64,000 nt of DNA, taken from positions 285,131,751 to 285,195,750 of the forward strand of contig OW240914.1 of assembly GCA_933207985.1 (NCBI GenBank), given 5' to 3'. This DNA is from Pelobates cultripes. Its lineage: Eukaryota > Chordata > Amphibia > Anura > Pelobatidae. The notes beneath the pieces are model-generated. The model saw nothing but the letters and a program-made list of their open reading frames with translations. It did no database searches and was not told the origin of the DNA. Shown here piece by piece: positions 58,139 to 64,000 of the stretch (its first letter is position 1; the number at the start of each line of letters is the position of its first letter). Position numbers and translations under genes: made by a program.

Positions 58139-60960
58139 GCCAGTGGGCCCACAACTTAAACGAAAAACAACATAATGCAATTGCTTACAAAAAGGTTCAT
58201 ATTGACCAAGGCAAAAACAGGTGCTGTTGTGGAGCAAAGAACTAAATAAGGTGACATCTCCGTGGAGCTTGAGACGCAAAGTGAGGGGGACTTATTTCAT
58301 TGTACATATTGTATACAAGGCACTGAGCCTAGTTTTTATTTTATTTTATTTATTTATTTAAAATCGGTGTTTTTGTTTTTTTATATACCTGTCATAACAA
58401 TTTCATCCCTAAGAAGAATGTTGAAACTAGCAGGGATATTCAAAATGGCGAATAAAGAATTGCCAGGGTTTCAAAGTGAATTTCATAATTAAAAGCAAAA
58501 TAGTTGAACTGAAAACTGATTTGACTTGCAGAATTTTTTGAATTTGGTTATTGTAACTTTCTTACACTTTGGGTTCCTATCAACTGTCCATTTTAGTTAA
58601 TAACCCTGAAAACTTAATGAAACTGAAAACCGGGCAGACAAATACTACTGTGAATCAGCAGATGCTGCAAACTGATGTGTTCATATTTTAGCTCCAGCTC
58701 TCTGGATTTTTGAGAGGTTAATATGAAATGGAGTGGACTAGGGAAGAGCAAAATAAAGGCAAAATGAGTGGGACTGAGTCAGTGCTGGATGCATCCCCTT
58801 CTAGAAAAGGGGGACATTAGGATAGAAAGGAGGGTTTTGAGCCCAAGATAGGGACTGTCCCTGTCAAATAAGGATGCTTGGGAGGTATGAGTAGGGTCCC
58901 TGTTTCTTTGGCACTAGAACTTATTTATAGTTTGCTATTACTGTTCTCATTACTGATCTAAAATAGCACAAAGGAAATAGTTTCCGGTTAATCGGTCATG
59001 CAAAGAATTCTGTGATTATGGCACTATATTGCGTGGGCAGGTGCTTTTGGTCCCAGGATGATAAGAATCTTAACAGTGTTCTGAAGGTCACAATCCATAT
59101 AATTCTGAATGGCCTTATTTCAACCACAAAACTATCTTGTAATATTTCTCCAAAGAAGGGAGAAACAATTCCCCTATGTCTTCAGGAGGATATCACTTAT
59201 CAGTTCCTGGAGGGAATGAGTAAGAACTGTGTAGTACTACTTTAATCATCCCCCCCCACACACACACACACACTGTTAATGCCCGTCCTTTTCTTGAATA
59301 GGCATAATAGCAACTCACCACTTCCTTGCTGTGTTTACAATTTATTTTCCATATGGACTTTTAGATAAACCAGACAGACTGAGAAACTATTTTACACTAA
59401 TATTCTAAAAAAAACTGAATTGAAAGTGCACTGTGTCCCAGCTGCCTATATTTTTTTTTTTTATTTTAATTTTTTTATTGCCTAGCAGGTGGGTGAGAGA
59501 ATTCTACTGCAACATTTTAAGATAATTTGTGCAGTTTTTCATGGATCGTTGTAGAGTAAAGACTGGAAGCTCATGCAGTGATGAGTGAGGCGTGCAGCAA
59601 AACCTGGAAAGCTTGTGCCAATTCAAATGTTGGACAGCATAATGTAACCTGAGTCGGCACTGGGTGCATTCCAAATCTGCCCACACAGAATCAATGGACC
59701 AATATTGGTTCATAAAATGCTGAGTTTAAGTACTGTCCCACTGTCAAGATTTGAAACATTTTGAGTGGTTTGATACTAGAGTCCCTGAGGTACCCATGGT
59801 CCGGTCCCTCTTCAGATATCCCTGAACCGGAAGTTACAGTTCAACATTAATCATATCAAGTATGTGAATTTTTTTGCCGGAGCACCGTTGTGCCAAGTTT
59901 AGCTCGGTAATGAAGTACAGAAATCCCTCCTCATTTTGATGTCAGCAGTGATGTTGACCTTTTGGGTGTGATGTGCTCCTTATTTTTATTTTTTTGTGTC
60001 AGAAATCTATTTCACCAAACCCAATGGAAATGTGCAAGATTCTTTGTGGGAAAATATCTACAAAAAACTGTAGTAGTTATAGTAGTGTTTTTTTTTTTTT
60101 GTTTGTTTTTTTAAGAACCTTTTTAAATGCCAGAGTCTGAACTAAAACCTCCTATTGTTGTTGTTTTTATTTAAATACAATATGCTGGGGTACAGAAGCC
60201 AAAAAAAGCACCGCCCCGCCACTTCCAGACTGCAATTTTATTATTTTTGTGTAAAAGTATCCGCTTGTTGTTCTAGTGCGCAGATGTACAATGATGATCC
60301 ATTATGGCTCCATGCCCCACTTATTTTGTACACGCTCCAGCTCATGGGCATCGAGCTGCTATGGTTACATCAGTTTATAAAAGGGGACACAATTTCTTCT
60401 AAATTCACCAAGACTATGATGAGATCACTTCAGCATTTCCTCCCTGATAGACATGTGCAGTGACTCTGGGGTCATTGTGGGTTAGTGGGGGAGAGGTGCA
60501 ATTAATTGACCTGCTAATTTAAATAATAACCACACTGATCCTAAAATACAAGCATTAGCTAAGAGGTCTGCTATGTGACTGTGTGTAAAGGATGAAGGGG
60601 CAACTCTGTTCTTGAAAGACTAGCGCTTTTGTTCATATCTTGTCCCTTTTATTTATGTATATTGGAATACAGACTTATATTTTTAAGTTTACTGAATATA
60701 CGTGATTGCCGAAAAGTGACCGTAAGTGATGTAGCTCCCTTTTCTCCTTTCAAGTAGATTATCATTTTTTGTTTTGGTTCCTTGGACCAATAACTCTTTT
60801 TCAGATGGTCTCATTTAGACACATTTTAAGACTAACTTATAGATCGCATATTAATATATGATGATTGTATTGTAAGTGACACTATCATGAGCTATCCTTG
60901 CAAGACTTTGTAAATTCATTTTTACAATGTTGCTCTTTCTAAATTAATGAGCGTAGATTG
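58136..60960. other. Intron, mostly unique; dispersed repeat at 58.81-58.89 kb
   Basis: GGACATTAGGATAGAAAGG and GGGACTGTCCCTGTCAAATA tie the 58.8 kb block to the repeats at 27.4 and 44.5 kb. A C/A-rich run lies at 59252-59272. No exon was recognised. Confidence 0.45.
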
Positions 60961-60967
60961 GATTAGC

Positions 60968-61050
60968 GCAGCATTTCCCAATTGGTGTTCTGCGAACCCT
61001 GGGGTTCCAGGGTTCAAAACCGCAAACCAAGTTGTCCAGGAACTGCACGG
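60968..61050. mobile_element. hAT-like terminal fragment
   Basis: CAGCATTTCCCAATTGGTGT followed by GCGAACCCTGGGGTTCC resembles hAT termini of the CAGTGTTTCCCAACC type. The partner end and duplication were not found. Confidence 0.4.
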
Positions 61051-61558
61051 TTACCTCACGCCAAAAAACGTTACATAACATACACGGCTAAGTCCCGCTG
61101 AGGTGACCAGGAACCCACGAAATCCTCATGCCGAATTCTGTTCCATAACCATCGCTAAGTGGTGCTGAGGACAATTTGTGGGTTTGGTTCATGCAAACGG
61201 CCGCCAGAGAGTCAGCTTTCAGTTCCATTCGCAGGAAGGGAAAGGCCCGGATCAGGTGACCTAGGGCAAGCTACTAATGGCAGTTGGGGAAATTTAACTC
61301 CCGAACAGAGTCTTTGTATATGGCCCATAGTCCTGTAGCAGGAGGCTAGCTAGCAGGCTCCTCCAGGAGCTTGTGGCATAGGCACGTTTGCCACAATTTG
61401 CATTAATACTTGTGGTAAAGATACCTGGTTTGATATGCATGCCTTTATGTTGTAGAATACCATGTACGTAAGACTTATCCTGGCCCAAACTGGAAGAGAG
61501 TCACTAACTGGAAATTTTGGTAATGTGATTCCAGAAAGCCCTACTCACTCCTGCCTTA

Positions 61559-61990
61559 TTAAAGGACCACTATAGGCACCCAGACCACTTCAGCTTAATG
61601 AAGTGGTCTGGGTGCCTGGTCCAGCTAGGTATAACCCTTTTTTCTATAAACATAGCAGTTTCAGAGAAACTGCTATGTTTATATTAGGGTTAATCCAGCC
61701 TCTACTGGCTGTCTCATTGACGGCCGCTAGAGGCACTTGCGTGCTTCTCACTGTGAAAAAATTTCCTATGAGACTGGCTGAATGCGCGCGTGGCTCTTGG
61801 CGCGCATGCGCATTCAGCCGAGGAGGAGGAGAGATGGAGTTCCCTGCCCGCTGCTGGAGAAAGAGGGAAGTTTAACCCCTTCCACCCCCTAGAGCCCTGG
61901 CGGGAGGGGGGCCCTGAGGGTGGGGGTACCCTCAGGGCACTATAGTGCCAGGAAAACAAGTGTTTTCCTTTCACTATAGTGGTCCTTTAA
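61559..61990. mobile_element. Complete TTAA-bounded MITE (TTAAAGGACCACTATAGGCA family)
   Basis: This 432-bp element is bounded by TTAAAGGACCACTATAGGCA and TTCACTATAGTGGTCCTTTA followed by A (TTAA at 61987-61990). It has a nested hairpin at the left (CACCCAGACCACTTCAGC facing GAAGTGGTCTGGGTGCC) and a second one (CATAGCAGTTTC facing GAAACTGCTATG). A GC-rich right half carries CGCGCATGCGCATTCAGCC. Relatives lie at 32.4 and 38.7 kb. Confidence 0.88.
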
Positions 61991-62246
61991 ATCAATAATG
62001 AGAGAGGACGGAGAATTAACTTGAGGAAAAAATGGGAAACTTGTACAAGTAAAGGAAATATCTGCTTCCTCTGGATAAATTACTGAGTGCTCAAGCATGT
62101 GTGACCCTAAAGGGAGAATCCATAGATGGGTTTATCATAAAAGAATAAAATTGGAAAGGGACATTCGGGGAGACAACGGGAGAAAAAGATGGATAGTAGA
62201 ATATAAAGTGTCCTGTTAATCTCCTGGTTGGTATATATTTTATTGC

Positions 62247-63383
62247 ACATAGAAGGCTTATCAATAAACTGCAATCTTTAAGTTTGGATTCCAATATTGT
62301 TGAATGGGTAAGACAGTGGCTGAGTGACAGGCAACAGAGGGTTGTAGTTAATGGAATATATTCAAAGCTTGGACTTGTCACCAGTGGGGTACCTCAGGGA
62401 TCTGTACTTGGACCCATTCTCTTTAATATTTTTATTAGTGATATTGCAGAAGGTCTTGATGGTAAGGTATGTCTTTTTGCTGATGATACTAAGATATGTA
62501 ACAGGGTTGATGTTCCAGGAGGGATAAGCCAAATGGCAAATGATTTAGGTAAACTAGAAAAATGGTCAGAATTGTGGCAACTGACATTTAATGTGGATAA
62601 GTGCAAGATAATGCATCTTGGACGTAAAAACCCAAGGGCAGAGTACAGAATATTTGATAGAGTCCTAACCTCAACATATGAGGAAAGGGATTTAGGGGTG
62701 ATTATTTCTGATGACTTAAAGGTAGGCAGACAATGTAATAGAGCAGCAGGAAATGCTAGCAGAATGCTTGGTTGTATAGGGAGAGGTATTAGCAGTAGAA
62801 AGAGGGAAGTGCTCATGCCATTGTACAGAACACTGGTGAGACCTCACTTGGAGTATTGTACACAGTACTGGAGACCGTATCTTCAGAAGGATATTGATAC
62901 CTTAGAGAGGGTTCAGAGAAGGGCTACTAAACTGGTTCATGGATTGCGGGATAAAACTTACCAGGAAAGGTTAAAGGATCTTAACATGTATAGCTTGGAG
63001 GAAAGACGAGACAGGGGGGATATGATAGAAACATTTAAATATATAAAGGGAATCAACACAGTAAAGGAGGAGACTATATTTAAAAGAAGAAAAACTACCA
63101 CAACAAGAGGACATAGTCTTAAATTAGAGGGACAAAGGTTTAAAAATAATATCAGGAAGTATTACTTTACTGAGAGGGTAGTGGATGCATGGAATAGCCT
63201 TCCAGCTGAAGTGGTAGAGGTTAACACAGTAAAGGAGTTTAAGCATGCATGGGATAGGCATAAGGCTATCCTAACTATAAGATAAGGCTAGGGACTAATG
63301 AAAGTTTTTAGAAAATTGGGCAGACTAGATGGGCCGAATGGTTCTTATCTGCCGTCACATTCTATGTTTCTATGTTTCTATTT
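62247..63383 (+). mobile_element. CR1-type LINE, 5'-truncated, with intact 3' end
   Basis: The element enters within the RT domain (AHRRLINKLQSLSLDSNIVE) and runs to a 3' end GATGGGCCGAATGGTTCTTA plus a short (TTTCTATG)n tail at 63357-63383. An octamer-like CTATG-containing tail is typical of CR1. No target duplication was evident, as expected for this clade. Confidence 0.88.
62284..63285 (+). CDS. CR1-type LINE reverse transcriptase C-terminal part, intact frame
   Basis: The frame has 333 codons without a stop, ending TAA at 63283-63285; it is open slightly further upstream (to about 62250) and has no own start codon. It shows RT motif B SGVPQGSVLGPILFNIFISD (about 34-53), motif C LFADDTK (64-70), and the thumb and C-terminal part with LRTLVRPHLEYC-like YRTLVRPHLEYCTQYWRP, QRRATKLV, LNMYSLEERRDRGDMIETFK and VVDAWNSLPAEVV then EFKHAWD. 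These are standard for CR1/L2-like LINE proteins, where this enzyme copies the element RNA at a nicked site. The endonuclease and N-terminal RT motifs are missing, so it is not autonomous. The lack of stops suggests a recent insertion. Confidence 0.9.
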   Translation: MDSNIVEWVRQWLSDRQQRVVVNGIYSKLGLVTSGVPQGSVLGPILFNIFISDIAEGLDGKVCLFADDTKICNRVDVPGGISQMANDLGKLEKWSELWQLTFNVDKCKIMHLGRKNPRAEYRIFDRVLTSTYEERDLGVIISDDLKVGRQCNRAAGNASRMLGCIGRGISSRKREVLMPLYRTLVRPHLEYCTQYWRPYLQKDIDTLERVQRRATKLVHGLRDKTYQERLKDLNMYSLEERRDRGDMIETFKYIKGINTVKEETIFKRRKTTTTRGHSLKLEGQRFKNNIRKYYFTERVVDAWNSLPAEVVEVNTVKEFKHAWDRHKAILTIR

Positions 63384-64000
63384 TAGATAGAATGTGTTGT
63401 TAATAATTATCCAAACCTACATTTTACTAGCTGATTGCTAAATATGGTTTCTTATATTCACGTTATATGCTACAGGAACATCTGAAAATGACTAATGAGG
63501 AATCCTCGATAATTTTAACTTTCTTGTATACTGCTTTGAAAAAAATATTTATTACTTACAAACTGTAGTAGTCTACTGTTTTTGGAGAGGTGTCTATTTT
63601 TAATTTTCTTTTATTAGTTAGTTATTTTAAAGCTATTTTGGTCTCATTTTGCTCTCTGCTTTGTTAATCACTCCTATTTTATTCGATAGCCGTTCATTCC
63701 CTCTCAATACACGTATTACAACCTTACAATCAATCATATCTAGGCCCCAAGACTTATTCACTTCATGAAATCCCCACCATCATTCTGCTTATAATTATTT
63801 ATTTGTATTTTTTTTGTTTCCATTGCTGCCCTTATTTAATGTATCTCACCACACAGCTGTCCCCAAGGGCATTCTAATCTCCCTCCATATTAATTCTACC
63901 ACTCCCGTTAATCCACCTCAACTCATGACCTACCTTCCATCCATCTTTATTCCCTTTTTACTGTTGGTGTTATAATTATGATGTGGACTCCACAAGGAAT
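63384..64000. other. Intron end of window, nothing recognised
   Basis: This is AT- and pyrimidine-rich unique-looking sequence after the CR1 tail. Confidence 0.45.

Noticed and set aside
62394..62816. 140-codon minus-strand frame
   Set aside because: It is antisense of the CR1-type reverse transcriptase frame.
36204..64000. Second AFAP1L1 exon
   Set aside because: I searched for an acceptor followed by an LEQLLPEL or LSD-EKK-like peptide and found none; it probably lies beyond the window.
1..64000. tRNA, rRNA, microRNA or CRISPR-like features
   Set aside because: No cloverleaf, conserved RNA or regularly spaced direct repeats with unique spacers were seen; the periodic GT and TA arrays are simple repeats.

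Overview
The window looks like nuclear DNA from a vertebrate, most likely a frog. It has intron-exon genes with canonical GT/AG splice sites, long AT-rich introns, many (TA)n tracts and dense transposon debris. That debris includes TTAA-flanked MITEs starting TTAAAGGGACACTATAGTCA, hAT elements with 8-bp duplications, and CR1, L2 and Penelope-type retroelements; I associate this mix with anuran genomes. The species cannot be read from the sequence. No rRNA, tRNA, CRISPR or bacterial-style operon was seen.

Genes. From about 1.4 to 23.5 kb, on the + strand, lie the last 13 recognisable coding exons of ABLIM3, an actin-binding LIM protein. They join in one frame (1125 nt, 374 residues plus stop) and end in a villin-type headpiece terminating KKQARLF. 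One exon is only 8 nt long. The LIM-domain exons lie upstream of the window. From 23.6 to about 35 kb is intergenic DNA. A short 16-nt coding exon (MERIK plus one base, then a GTAAGG donor) at 36188-36203 fits the first coding exon of AFAP1L1, the same-strand neighbour of ABLIM3 in other vertebrates. If so, 36.2-64 kb is its first intron; I found no second exon there.

Mobile DNA. The standout is at 1.8-8.16 kb, inside an ABLIM3 intron: two 5'-truncated copies of a GIY-YIG Penelope-like element (PLE) joined head to head. They form a palindrome with arms of about 2.97 kb around a 360-bp unique centre. The two ORFs differ at only two of about 454 shared residues, so the structure is young or kept uniform. 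Each arm has a hammerhead-like motif near its outer end. Elsewhere there are hAT-type elements with 8-bp target duplications (10.2, 14.2, 18.3-19.8, 36.8-37.6 and 40.6-41.2 kb). Several TTAA-flanked MITE families are present, including two matching 80-bp palindromes 15.6 kb apart. A 1.16-kb solo LTR with a 5-bp duplication sits inside a MITE (53.5-54.7 kb). L2-type LINE remnants lie on the minus strand (41.4-42.0 and 55.6-56.9 kb), and a CR1-type LINE 3' part with an intact 333-codon reading frame lies at 62.2-63.4 kb.

Layout: 1-1433 intron; 1434-22946 ABLIM3 coding exons and introns, with the PLE palindrome in the first intron shown; 22947-23560 ABLIM3 3' UTR; 23.6-35.4 kb intergenic with MITE and hAT debris and a GT-rich minisatellite; 35.4-36.2 kb probable AFAP1L1 promoter, 5' UTR and first coding exon; 36.2-64 kb probable AFAP1L1 intron 1, dominated by transposon remnants.
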